This document shows, in pieces, positions 1 through 7,125 of a stretch of 45,313 nt of DNA. Origin of the DNA: a virus; the IMG/VR virus record IMGVR_UViG_3300042406_000036, positions 1-45,313 of that record; one strand, written 5' to 3'. The position numbers were made by a program, and so were the translations under genes. The notes beneath the pieces are model-generated. The model searched no databases and was not told where the DNA came from. It saw only the letters and a program-made list of their open reading frames with translations. Positions within the stretch are counted from its first letter, which is position 1. Every line of letters begins with the position of its first letter.

Positions 1-131
1 AAGCAGGCGTGCAAGTCGTAGGTGAACAATATTTAATATCACAAAACAAACCTGCTATAAGATGTAATTTATATAATGTAATTAAAGGTAATAAGATGTG
101 TAGAGTTTATAGACAATATAGGAGAGGATAA
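1..131 (+). CDS. C-terminal end of an unknown gene, cut by the window edge
   Basis: Reading from base 3, 42 codons stay open until a TAA at 129-131, and that stop overlaps the ATG of the next gene (TAATG). This end-to-start coupling is the same layout used throughout the plus-strand operon, so it is very probably the end of a real gene. The visible end is basic (ending RVYRQYRRG) and has no motif I recognise. The start and most of the protein lie left of the window. Confidence 0.6.
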   Translation, partial: AGVQVVGEQYLISQNKPAIRCNLYNVIKGNKMCRVYRQYRRG

Positions 132-337
132 TGAATAGTAAATATGAAGGTACAGGATTTGCAGTAGTAGGATTTATTATCGGCTGTTGTTTAACATGGG
201 CAGTCATGCAATCTATTCACGTGCAAAAGAAATATAGTATGAACTTAAAGTGCATACAAGGTGAACTCTATGAAGAAGTCAAGCCAAACTTTTATGTAAA
301 GTCACACCTTCAATGTTTTGAACAAAGGAGTTTTTAA
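131..337 (+). CDS. small membrane protein, unknown function
   Basis: A 68-residue protein with one clear hydrophobic segment at about residues 9-28 (FAVVGFIIGCCLTWAVM), followed by a polar tail with two further cysteines. It is predicted to sit in the inner membrane with a short N-terminal end. A good ribosome site (AGGAG) lies just upstream, and the start overlaps the stop of the preceding gene by one base. Small membrane proteins in phage early regions often interfere with the host envelope or with superinfection, but nothing here shows which; function is unknown. Confidence 0.6.
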   Translation: MNSKYEGTGFAVVGFIIGCCLTWAVMQSIHVQKKYSMNLKCIQGELYEEVKPNFYVKSHLQCFEQRSF

Positions 338-520
338 ATGGCAACGCAACAGATACACAAAAGTAAACGACATGCAAACCCCATGCTTACTCATAATGGT
401 AGACCGAGATACAAAGCATATACTATTAAACAATTAGAAGAAGCATTAGCTAAAGCCGAAGAAGGTAAAAAGAAAGCTAAGATTATGCAAGAAATAAAAA
501 GAAAAAATGGTTCCATTTAG
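338..520 (+). CDS. small basic protein, unknown
   Basis: A 60-residue, lysine-rich protein. The start ATG follows the stop of the previous gene directly, and AAGGAG precedes it at good spacing. Residues about 28-55 (QLEEALAKAEEGKKKAKIM) look like one amphipathic helix or short coiled coil. No family was recognised. Its basic charge would allow nucleic-acid contact, but that is only an inference. The next gene overlaps its end by 14 bases in another frame. Confidence 0.55.
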   Translation: MATQQIHKSKRHANPMLTHNGRPRYKAYTIKQLEEALAKAEEGKKKAKIMQEIKRKNGSI

Positions 521-689
521 CTATGCAATTATAGATGACGAGGGAGAGGTTATACGTAAACATCGCTGGTCTGTCAAGGAAGCTAAGTGGTTTACAGAAA
601 ACAATCCTGATGTTAAAGTAGTTAAACTAGATAAACCAAAAGAAGTTAAAGAAGACTTGTTTGAATTAGTAGGGGAGTGTTTGTTTTAA
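507..689 (+). CDS. small hypothetical protein
   Basis: A 60-residue mixed-charge protein starting MVPFSYAIIDDEGEVIRKH. The pattern of two short strands and a helix (AIIDDEGEVIRK, then SVKEAKWFTENNP) suggests a small alpha-beta domain; I do not recognise the family. It overlaps the preceding gene by 14 bases and ends directly before the next ATG. No strong ribosome site is visible, so translation probably depends on coupling to the gene in front. Confidence 0.5.
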   Translation: MVPFSYAIIDDEGEVIRKHRWSVKEAKWFTENNPDVKVVKLDKPKEVKEDLFELVGECLF

Positions 690-929
690 ATGTCGCAAGA
701 TTACAGAAGAAAAACCGATGAAGAACTTATTGCAATCGTTAATCAATATATGGAAGACCACCCAAATGCAGGGAGAAACCATATTATATTACACGCACAT
801 GGTAATCACCAAAGAATTAGAGAACTAGATAAGCAAGGATTAATTAGTTTACCGAAAGCACAACCTAAGGGTGGAGTGTGGCGTAAGTATTTTTATATTC
901 AATCAAGAGACAAAGAATTTGTAAGATGA
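690..929 (+). CDS. small hypothetical protein, possible winged-helix type
   Basis: A 79-residue protein. Residues about 8-55 (DEELIAIVNQYMEDHP, then a helix and RIRELDKQGLISLP) give a helix-helix-helix pattern followed by a turn and a strand-rich tail, the layout of a small winged-helix DNA-binding fold. This is a pattern match only. GGGGAG lies about a dozen bases upstream of the ATG, and the next gene overlaps by ATGA. It may be an early regulator; function is not established. Confidence 0.5.
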   Translation: MSQDYRRKTDEELIAIVNQYMEDHPNAGRNHIILHAHGNHQRIRELDKQGLISLPKAQPKGGVWRKYFYIQSRDKEFVR

Positions 930-1120
930 GTGATGATGCCGACGTAGCCAATGATTTAATGCAACACATGATTGACATGGGAGTAAAAAATGCGCACGAT
1001 AAAATCAAAAAACCTTCTAATCAAACAGGGAAGTGTATATGGTGTGAAACCCCAGTCAAAGATGACCGCCGTTGGTGTTCGATTGAGTGCCGTAATGAAT
1101 TTGAAAAATACGCAAAATAA
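926..1120 (+). CDS. small zinc-finger protein
   Basis: A 64-residue protein whose second half carries four cysteines as CIWCETPV followed by CSIEC, that is CxxC-x10-CxxxC. This spacing fits a small zinc ribbon of the type seen in short phage and host proteins that touch nucleic acid or RNA polymerase. The N-terminal half is a plain acidic helix. The start overlaps the stop of the previous gene (ATGA). The exact target cannot be told from the sequence. Confidence 0.6.
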   Translation: MSDDADVANDLMQHMIDMGVKNAHDKIKKPSNQTGKCIWCETPVKDDRRWCSIECRNEFEKYAK

Positions 1121-1133
1121 GAGGAGAAAGATT

Positions 1134-1406
1134 GTGCAAAACGCAAAATTAAATAACTTTAATCCTGAAGCGAGAGTAGCAATAAGAGAATTTGAAGACT
1201 GGCAACGTAGAGTATTTGCTAAAAACGCAAAGAAAGGTTGGAGATTCTTTCAGCCTGACACCCTTGATAAGCCTACACCACGTAGTGCAAGAGAGGCGTG
1301 GGGTGCGCCATATGTACGAGATGAATTTGAAAAGAAAGAAGACCGAAATAGCAAAATAATGTTTGCCATAGTGATAGCTATTCTGTTACTATTATCAACC
1401 TTATAA
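1134..1406 (+). CDS. small protein with C-terminal membrane anchor, GTG start
   Basis: The frame is open from 990, but the likely start is GTG at 1134: GAGGAG at 1121-1126 sits at correct spacing, and this start removes a 131-base overlap with the zinc-finger gene. The 90-residue product has a basic, tryptophan-containing helical region (residues 13-40) and ends in a single hydrophobic segment (about residues 73-90, IMFAIVIAILLLLSTL). It would be a tail-anchored inner-membrane protein with its body in the cytoplasm. No family recognised. Confidence 0.55.
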   Translation: MQNAKLNNFNPEARVAIREFEDWQRRVFAKNAKKGWRFFQPDTLDKPTPRSAREAWGAPYVRDEFEKKEDRNSKIMFAIVIAILLLLSTL

Positions 1407-1496
1407 AAGAATATGGGCGAAAGCACTTTATTTATATGTGTAAATTCGTGATGGTATTTTTGCAATTATATAAACCGTGAGTAGCCCACCAAATAC
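1407..1496 (+). other. 90-base gap before the polymerase gene
   Basis: No gene is visible here. An AT-rich stretch (TATATAAA near 1469-1476) could serve as a promoter -10 region, but no matching -35 box lies at the right distance. A TAG at 1482-1484 in the polymerase frame rules out an earlier polymerase start. No strong ribosome site precedes the ATG at 1497. Confidence 0.4.
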
Positions 1497-3365
1497 ATGA
1501 ACTTAATCACACTTGACTTTGAAACCTTTTATGAACAAGGTTTTAGTCTATCAAACCTAACCACAGAGGAATACATACGCGATGAAAAATTTCAAGTTAT
1601 TGGAGTGGGTGTTAAGATTGACGACCGAGAAACTGAATTTATTACAGGCACGCATAACCATATTAAAACTAAACTTATGGAGATTGATTGGAACGAAGCC
1701 ATCTTACTTTGTCATAATACACAATTCGATGGTGCTATTCTCTCGTTTATTTTTAACATTGTTCCATTTATTTATCTTGATACTCTTGGCATGGCTCGTG
1801 CTAAGCATGGTGTGGATGTGGGTGGCTCTCTCGCGGCTCTTGTTGAACGGTATCAGTTAGGTAGAAAAGGTACGGAAGTTGTTGATGCTAAAGGTAAACG
1901 AGTAGAAGATTTTACCGCAGAAGATTTAAAACAATATGGTGAGTATTGTAAGAACGATGTGAACCTCACCTATAAACTCTACAATGTATTAGCTCAAGAC
2001 TTTCCAGCGAACGAACTAAAGCTAATTGATATTACTATCCGTATGTATACTCAACCAAGATTGTGTTTAGACGACGCACTTTTGTCAAGTAGATTAGAAG
2101 ATATACAAAAAGAAAAAGATGAATTATTAAGTGCATTAATGGAAAGATTAAATTGTGATACGGCTGAATGTGTTCGTAAAAGATTAGCTTCTAATAAAAA
2201 ATTTGCAGAATTACTAAAGGAGTTTGGTGTAGAACCTCCATTAAAAATATCTGTTACAACAGGCAAAGAAACATTTGCGTTAGCTAAAAACGATGAGGGT
2301 TTTATAGCATTAACAGAACATGAAGACTCATTTATTCAAGAACTATGCGCTGTTCGTCTAGGTACCAAATCAACTATAGAAGAATCACGTATAGAAAGAT
2401 TTTTAAATATTGCTTCTCGTAATAAGGGCAAGCTTCCTATACCACTAAAGTATTACGGTGCTCATACAGGGCGATGGGCAGGGTCAGAAAAAGTAAACTT
2501 CCAAAACTTACCTTCAAGGGACAAGAAAAAGAAAGCATTAAAGAACGCAGTAGAAGCACCGCTAGGTAACGTAGTCATTAACTGCGACTCATCTCAAATT
2601 GAAGCTCGGATACTTGTATGGTTAGCAGGGCAGACCGATGTTGTTGAATGGTATAGAGAAGGGCGAGATGTTTATTGTGAGTTTGCATCAACCGTATATG
2701 ATAGACCTATTACTAAAGCCGACGCTACAGAACGATTTGTAGGAAAAACTTGCACACTAGGCTTAGGCTACGGGACTGGGTGGAGTAAGCTACAACATAC
2801 ATTAAAGACTCAACCTCCTGGTGCTGTCTTAGATGACCAAGAATGTCAAAGACTTGTTAAAGTTTATAGAAAGGTTAATGATAAAGTAATTAAGTTATGG
2901 GAAGCGTGTGACAAAGCTTTAAAAGATATAGCTTGTTGGAATGATAAATCAAAACCTTATTATTTAGGCGAGCATAAATGTTTACTTGTAACCCAAGAAG
3001 GCATTCAATTACCTAACGGATTATATATTAAATACCCAGAGCTTAAAATGGAAAAAGAAGATGGTCAAACTAAGTATGTATATAAATCTCGTAAAGGTTA
3101 TATATCTATATGGGGTGGTTCAGTTGTAGAAAATGTAGTGCAAGCATTAGCAAGAATTATCATAGGTGAGCAAATGATAGTAATTAATGACAAGTATAAA
3201 CCTGTGTTAACTGTGCATGATGCTATTGTATGCATTGCCGAAGAAGCAGATAAAGATAATGCCTTAAAATATATTACCGACATAATGTCTACACCACCGT
3301 CATGGGGAAAAGACTTACCTATTACATGTGAAGCTAAATATGGTAAAAGTTATGGAGACTGTTAA
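1497..3365 (+). CDS. polA: DNA polymerase, family A, with 3'-5' exonuclease domain
   Basis: Replicative DNA polymerase of the phage. Residues 1-165 form a DnaQ-like proofreading exonuclease: DFET at 7-10, HN..FD at 73-78 and Y150xxxD154. The polymerase domain follows: motif A with D364 (CDSSQIEAR), motif B with R413, K417, L421 and Y425, and motif C with H574-D575 (VHDAIV). Length (622 residues) fits compact phage Pol A enzymes without a 5'-3' exonuclease. The position matching E. coli Phe762 is leucine (L421), a state known from many environmental phage polymerases. The stop overlaps the next ATG by one base, and replication genes follow. Confidence 0.95.
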   Translation: MNLITLDFETFYEQGFSLSNLTTEEYIRDEKFQVIGVGVKIDDRETEFITGTHNHIKTKLMEIDWNEAILLCHNTQFDGAILSFIFNIVPFIYLDTLGMARAKHGVDVGGSLAALVERYQLGRKGTEVVDAKGKRVEDFTAEDLKQYGEYCKNDVNLTYKLYNVLAQDFPANELKLIDITIRMYTQPRLCLDDALLSSRLEDIQKEKDELLSALMERLNCDTAECVRKRLASNKKFAELLKEFGVEPPLKISVTTGKETFALAKNDEGFIALTEHEDSFIQELCAVRLGTKSTIEESRIERFLNIASRNKGKLPIPLKYYGAHTGRWAGSEKVNFQNLPSRDKKKKALKNAVEAPLGNVVINCDSSQIEARILVWLAGQTDVVEWYREGRDVYCEFASTVYDRPITKADATERFVGKTCTLGLGYGTGWSKLQHTLKTQPPGAVLDDQECQRLVKVYRKVNDKVIKLWEACDKALKDIACWNDKSKPYYLGEHKCLLVTQEGIQLPNGLYIKYPELKMEKEDGQTKYVYKSRKGYISIWGGSVVENVVQALARIIIGEQMIVINDKYKPVLTVHDAIVCIAEEADKDNALKYITDIMSTPPSWGKDLPITCEAKYGKSYGDC

Positions 3366-3859
3366 TGAAACCATATTATGAGATAAATAAAAAGTCTACA
3401 ATATATAAACAGTTACAAGACTTTGCATTTTCTTCTAGTGAGTGGGTAGATTATTTTAATTTTAAAGCTAAACTTGTCCCTCCTGAAATTTTATTTAAAG
3501 ATGACTTTTTTAAATGGCTAGTTAAAAGGTATGACTTTATTGCAGGTATTCTTAGATTAGACCCATATACTTGCTATGATTGGCATACAGACACAAGACG
3601 TGGGGTTGGTATTAATATGCTATTGACCCCTAACGCAAGAAGTTTTTGTGTATTTAGTCCTGACAGAGACGAAGAAGTATTTAAGATAGAAGAACTTCCT
3701 TATAAACTTAATACCTATTATATTTTTAATACACAAGTAGATCATACAGTGTATAATTTTGAAACTACAAGATATTTATTAAGTATTGAGTTTGCAAAAG
3801 AAAAACACGAGTTAAAATTTGAAGATGTATTAGTTAATATAAGGAATAATTATGAGTGA
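3365..3859 (+). CDS. 2-oxoglutarate/Fe(II)-dependent oxygenase-like protein
   Basis: A 164-residue protein with the metal and co-substrate signature of the 2OG-Fe(II) oxygenase fold: H74-T-D76 (WHTD), a distal H127 (VDHTVYN) and R136 nine residues later (TTRYLLSIEF). Beta strands between these residues fit a double-stranded beta helix. Such enzymes hydroxylate or demethylate proteins, nucleic acids or small molecules; the substrate cannot be read here. It is coupled to the polymerase gene by a one-base overlap and lies before a nuclease, which suggests but does not prove a role at DNA. GGAG is well placed before the ATG. Confidence 0.65.
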   Translation: MKPYYEINKKSTIYKQLQDFAFSSSEWVDYFNFKAKLVPPEILFKDDFFKWLVKRYDFIAGILRLDPYTCYDWHTDTRRGVGINMLLTPNARSFCVFSPDRDEEVFKIEELPYKLNTYYIFNTQVDHTVYNFETTRYLLSIEFAKEKHELKFEDVLVNIRNNYE

Positions 3860-4067
3860 TAAAACAGCAAGAAATGATGTGACTGGAGATTTTATTAGGT
3901 CAAAACCTGCAAGTGATATGTTTGAAGAAAACTTTGATAAGATATTTAGAAAGAAAGAACCCATACCTCACGAAGAAATGGTAGAAAAAATGCTAGAGAA
4001 TCCTGAAGTACTAGCAGAGTATGAACTTAATAAATCAACAGGCGAAGTCCAAAAGAAAGAATACTAA
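3852..4067 (+). CDS. small acidic protein, unknown
   Basis: A 71-residue, charged, probably helical protein. It overlaps the oxygenase gene by 8 bases and ends in TAATG with the nuclease gene. AAGGA precedes the ATG. The central stretch (HEEMVEKMLENPEVLAEYEL) is a likely amphipathic helix. I do not recognise a family. Its tight placement between the oxygenase and the nuclease suggests a partner or regulator of one of them, which is inference only. Confidence 0.55.
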   Translation: MSDKTARNDVTGDFIRSKPASDMFEENFDKIFRKKEPIPHEEMVEKMLENPEVLAEYELNKSTGEVQKKEY

Positions 4068-4723
4068 TGGCTAATTATACGTGGTCGTTCTCATCACTCA
4101 AGCAATATCAAAACTGCCCTAAACAATACTACGAATTAACTGTTGCTAAAAACTATACTCAAATACCGTCGCAGGCTATGATTTATGGTAATCAAGTGCA
4201 TAGTGCATTAGAACACTATGTTAAAGATGGTAAAGAGCTTCCTAAAAACTATCAACGATTTAAACCTTTAGTAGATGATGTAATAGCTATTCCAGGAGAC
4301 AAACTTCCAGAACATAGAATGGCACTTACTAAAGAAAAATCACCATGCACATTTGGCGCAGAAGAAAGATGGGTAAGAGGCATTGCCGACATGGTTATTG
4401 TTGACGATGACTATGCCTTCATTATAGATTATAAAACTGGAAGCGATAAATACCCTGACCTAAAACAATTAAGACTGATGTCGCTTATGACGTTTGCTCA
4501 CTTCCCTCACGTAAAAAAGGTTAAAGCAGGGCTTCTATTTTTAATGCACAATAACTTTATGCCTGAGGAATATCATAGGGATGATATGGATAAATCTTGG
4601 GATGCTTTTAAAGTGCCTTTAACTCGGCTAGAGAATTCTTATGACACTAATACATGGCTTCCAAACCCTACGCCACTATGCAAATTCTGTCCAGTAAAGA
4701 CTTGCGAGTTTAACAAGACCTAA
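4067..4723 (+). CDS. Cas4/RecB-like PD-(D/E)XK nuclease with probable iron-sulfur site
   Basis: A 218-residue single-strand nuclease of the RecB/Cas4 type. It begins with the family's usual opening (SFSSLKQYQNCPKQYY) and carries H45, D108 (GIAD), D121-x-K123 (IIDYKTG) and Q134 (QLRLMSL), the metal-binding core. Cysteines C17, C205, C208 and C213 match the one-plus-three layout that holds a 4Fe-4S cluster in Cas4 and AddB. In phages such proteins act in recombination, end resection or genome processing. There is no CRISPR locus nearby, so a role in spacer acquisition is not implied. Confidence 0.85.
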   Translation: MANYTWSFSSLKQYQNCPKQYYELTVAKNYTQIPSQAMIYGNQVHSALEHYVKDGKELPKNYQRFKPLVDDVIAIPGDKLPEHRMALTKEKSPCTFGAEERWVRGIADMVIVDDDYAFIIDYKTGSDKYPDLKQLRLMSLMTFAHFPHVKKVKAGLLFLMHNNFMPEEYHRDDMDKSWDAFKVPLTRLENSYDTNTWLPNPTPLCKFCPVKTCEFNKT

Positions 4724-4737
4724 GATATAATAACGCC

Positions 4738-5052
4738 ATGCCTTACGTAAATAAACCCAGACCTTATAAGAAAGAATACGACCAACAAAAAGCTCGTGGT
4801 GAACACGAACGTCGTATGGAACGTCAGCGTGGTCGTCGTTCTATTGATAAAAATGGTAAGGATTTAAATGGTAATGGCAAGGCTGATATGCGAGAAGGCA
4901 AAGACGTAGCTCATGTTAAAGCTCTCGATAAAGGCGGTTCAAACAAGAACGGATTACGCATTCAAAGTGCATCTAAAAACCGTTCATTCAAAAGAGACTC
5001 TCAAGGTAATTTAATTTCCGAAGTAAGTAAAAAAGAACGTAAGAAAAAATAG
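4738..5052 (+). CDS. HNH-like nuclease-type small protein
   Basis: A 104-residue, very basic protein. Residues 55-83 resemble an HNH (beta-beta-alpha metal) fold: D56-VA-H59, a KGG turn at 65-67, N71 and N81 (SKNRSF). The N-terminal 35 residues are a charged helix (YDQQKARGEHERRMERQ). The usual second acidic residue before the first histidine is alanine and the last motif position is asparagine, so activity is uncertain. I recall related small proteins in replication regions of other phages. It is separated by 14 bases from the nuclease gene and is the last gene before a promoter. Confidence 0.55.
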   Translation: MPYVNKPRPYKKEYDQQKARGEHERRMERQRGRRSIDKNGKDLNGNGKADMREGKDVAHVKALDKGGSNKNGLRIQSASKNRSFKRDSQGNLISEVSKKERKKK

Positions 5053-5080
5053 TTGACATATATACTCAGCAGAGTAAAAT
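5053..5080 (+). promoter_or_regulatory. sigma70-like promoter in front of the helicase gene
   Basis: A perfect -35 box TTGACA (5053-5058) and a -10 box TAAAAT (5075-5080, five of six consensus bases) are separated by 16 bases. The site lies in an 86-base gap, one of only a few clear gaps in the plus-strand operon, and points toward the helicase, ssDNA-binding and primase genes. It would allow host RNA polymerase to start a separate replication transcript. No start site is proven. Confidence 0.6.
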
Positions 5081-5100
5081 AGTTAGATAGAAGTATTGTA

Positions 5101-5116
5101 AAGCCTGTATAGGCTT
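5101..5116 (+). promoter_or_regulatory. small hairpin in the helicase leader
   Basis: AAGCCT-GTAT-AGGCTT forms a perfect six-base stem with a four-base loop, about 21 bases after the -10 box and 22 before the helicase ATG. It is not followed by a run of T, so a terminator is unlikely. It may protect the 5' end of the transcript or be a protein-binding site; this is inference. Confidence 0.35.
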
Positions 5117-5138
5117 AGTTAATTTAGTTAAGGATATA

Positions 5139-6704
5139 ATGGAAATCTTAGATAACCAAGCAGTAAAACTTACAGTTCCTGAACACATCGTTTCTCACAT
5201 CACAGATAACATACAAAAGAGTGAGGTGCTAGAAAGAAAAGGTAATCTTGCTGACGTTCTAGTCTATTGGGGTTTAGATGAAATGACTAGACTTAACCAA
5301 TTAATATCCTTCCGAAACTATTTACCTTCACCTATGGTTAGGGACTATAAATGGCCAGGTCTCTACGAACCATTTAATCACCAAAAAACTACTGCAGAAT
5401 TTCTATCTATCAATCGTAAAGCTTTTTGTTTTAATGAGGCAGGCACAGGCAAGACTTCTTCTGTGTTATGGGCAGCTGATTACTTAATGAATCAAAAAGA
5501 AATTAAACGAGTGCTTATCATATGTCCTTTGTCAATCATGTATTCAGCATGGCAGGGCGACGTCTTTAATACATGTATGCATAGAACCTCAGCAGTAGCT
5601 CATGGAACAGCAGATAAAAGAACAAAAATTATTAATGGTGAGTATGAGTTTGTAATTATTAATTACGACGGTGTAGCAGTTGTTAGAGATGCCATAGAAA
5701 AAGCAGGGTTTGATTTAGTGGTAATTGATGAAGCTAATGCGTATAAAACTATTTCAACAACACGATGGAAGACATTAACTAAGATATTAAAACCATCAAC
5801 AAGATTATGGATGTTAACAGGAACACCAGCAGCTCAATCACCACTAGATGCATATGGGCTAGCTAGACTTGTATGTCCTAATCGAGTACCTAAAGTAACA
5901 GCAGGTTGGCGTGACAAAGTTATGTACCAAGTATCTAGATTTAAATGGGTACCTAAACGTAATGCTAAAGATGAAATATATAAAGCCCTACAACCTTCTA
6001 TTCGATACGCAAAAGCAGACTGTTTAGATTTACCTGATGTCATGTATCAAACAAGAGACATACCACTTACACCACAAGTAGATAAATATTATAAGCTATT
6101 AAAAAATGAAATGTTAATAGAGGCAGCTGGAGAACAAGTTACTGCAGTAAACGCCGCAGCTAATGTTAATAAACTTTTACAAATATCAGGCGGTGCAGTG
6201 TATACAGATAAGAAAGAAGTTGTTGAGTTTGATATATCTCCACGCTTAGCGGCTTTACAAGAGGTGCTAGACGAAACAGAACATAAGACAATTATCTTTA
6301 TACCATACAGACATACAATTGAAGTAGTGTCAAGGTATCTTAACAAGAACGGTATCACTAATGAAATAATTAATGGATCAGTATCTGCTACCGAACGAGC
6401 TGCAATTATAGGTAGATTTCAAACAAGCGAGAGTCCTAAAACTTTAGTCATTCAACCTCAAGCTGCATCACATGGTGTTACGCTAACTGCAGCAAATACA
6501 GTTGTGTTTTGGAGTCCTGTACTTTCTGTAGAAACTTATTTACAATGTGTAGCCCGTATGGATAGAGTAGGTCAAAAGAATAAGATGACGGTGGTTCATT
6601 TACAAGGTTCAGATATTGAAAGAAAGATGTACAACATGTTACAAGGTAAAGTAGATATGCACAGTAAACTAGTTGATTTATATAAAGAGGAGTTAGAAAC
6701 ATGA
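5139..6704 (+). CDS. SNF2-type superfamily 2 DNA helicase
   Basis: A 521-residue ATP-dependent helicase or translocase. An N-terminal helix region leads into the first RecA domain: NHQKTTAEF (Q-like motif, 80-88), Walker A in E100-AGTGKT, DEAN at 197-200 (motif II) and TGTP at 227-230 (motif III). The second domain has IIFIPYR near 385-391 and motif VI QCVARMDRVGQ at 469-479. The short spacing and the RVGQ end are typical of the SNF2/RapA branch used by phages. AAGGA lies before the ATG and a promoter 60-86 bases upstream. It overlaps the next gene by four bases. It probably acts in replication, repair or recombination. Confidence 0.9.
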   Translation: MEILDNQAVKLTVPEHIVSHITDNIQKSEVLERKGNLADVLVYWGLDEMTRLNQLISFRNYLPSPMVRDYKWPGLYEPFNHQKTTAEFLSINRKAFCFNEAGTGKTSSVLWAADYLMNQKEIKRVLIICPLSIMYSAWQGDVFNTCMHRTSAVAHGTADKRTKIINGEYEFVIINYDGVAVVRDAIEKAGFDLVVIDEANAYKTISTTRWKTLTKILKPSTRLWMLTGTPAAQSPLDAYGLARLVCPNRVPKVTAGWRDKVMYQVSRFKWVPKRNAKDEIYKALQPSIRYAKADCLDLPDVMYQTRDIPLTPQVDKYYKLLKNEMLIEAAGEQVTAVNAAANVNKLLQISGGAVYTDKKEVVEFDISPRLAALQEVLDETEHKTIIFIPYRHTIEVVSRYLNKNGITNEIINGSVSATERAAIIGRFQTSESPKTLVIQPQAASHGVTLTAANTVVFWSPVLSVETYLQCVARMDRVGQKNKMTVVHLQGSDIERKMYNMLQGKVDMHSKLVDLYKEELET

Positions 6705-7114
6705 GTGAAGATATGAAGTTAGATGATTTAGTTACAACGTACTTGACAATTAGAACAGAGAGGAATACACTGAAGAACCAGTGGGAAATTAGGGATGCTG
6801 AATTAAAGGCTGACCTAGAACAGCTGGAACAGGCAATGTTAGTAGCCTGCAATGCAATAAATGCTGATAGCATACGTACAGGGAGTGGGACTATCATTAA
6901 GTCTTTGAAAGAAACATATACTTGTGGCGACTGGGATAACTTTAAGCAATACGTTGTGGAAAACAACGCACTCGATCTCTTGCAACAACGTATTAGTCAG
7001 ACCAATTTCAAAGAGTTTATGAGTACCCGTCAAGATGAGGGCCTACCCCCTGGTATCAGCACGTTGAGAGAAGTCTCAATAACTGTACGCAAACCAACAA
7101 GCAAGTCAAATTAG
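6701..7114 (+). CDS. coiled-coil replication-module protein, unknown function
   Basis: A 137-residue protein. Residues about 8-48 form a charged helix (TIRTERNTLKNQWEIRDAEL) likely to be a coiled coil. Then comes a conserved-looking part with S-IRTGSGT, DWDNFKQYV and a proline-glycine turn (LPPGI) before a final strand. I recall similar small proteins placed beside helicase and ssDNA-binding genes in many phages without a known function. GAGGAG precedes its ATG, and it overlaps the helicase stop (ATGA). A helper of the helicase or of the next gene product is plausible. Confidence 0.55.
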   Translation: MSEDMKLDDLVTTYLTIRTERNTLKNQWEIRDAELKADLEQLEQAMLVACNAINADSIRTGSGTIIKSLKETYTCGDWDNFKQYVVENNALDLLQQRISQTNFKEFMSTRQDEGLPPGISTLREVSITVRKPTSKSN

Positions 7115-7125
7115 TGGAGAATATA

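Noticed and set aside
990-1133. Upstream extension of the tail-anchored protein gene to 990
   Set aside because: It would overlap the zinc-finger gene by 131 bases in another frame and lacks a ribosome site, whereas GTG 1134 has GAGGAG at the right distance.
4067-4723. Part of a CRISPR-Cas adaptation module because of the Cas4-like protein
   Set aside because: No cas1, cas2 or repeat array is present; nucleases of this type are common in phage replication regions.
5101-5116. Rho-independent terminator before the helicase gene
   Set aside because: The stem has only six base pairs and no following T run, and it lies downstream of a promoter that drives the next gene.
6478-6966. 162-residue minus-strand open frame across the helicase end
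   Set aside because: It runs opposite to the helicase and the coiled-coil gene, which have clear motifs and ribosome sites; no support of its own.
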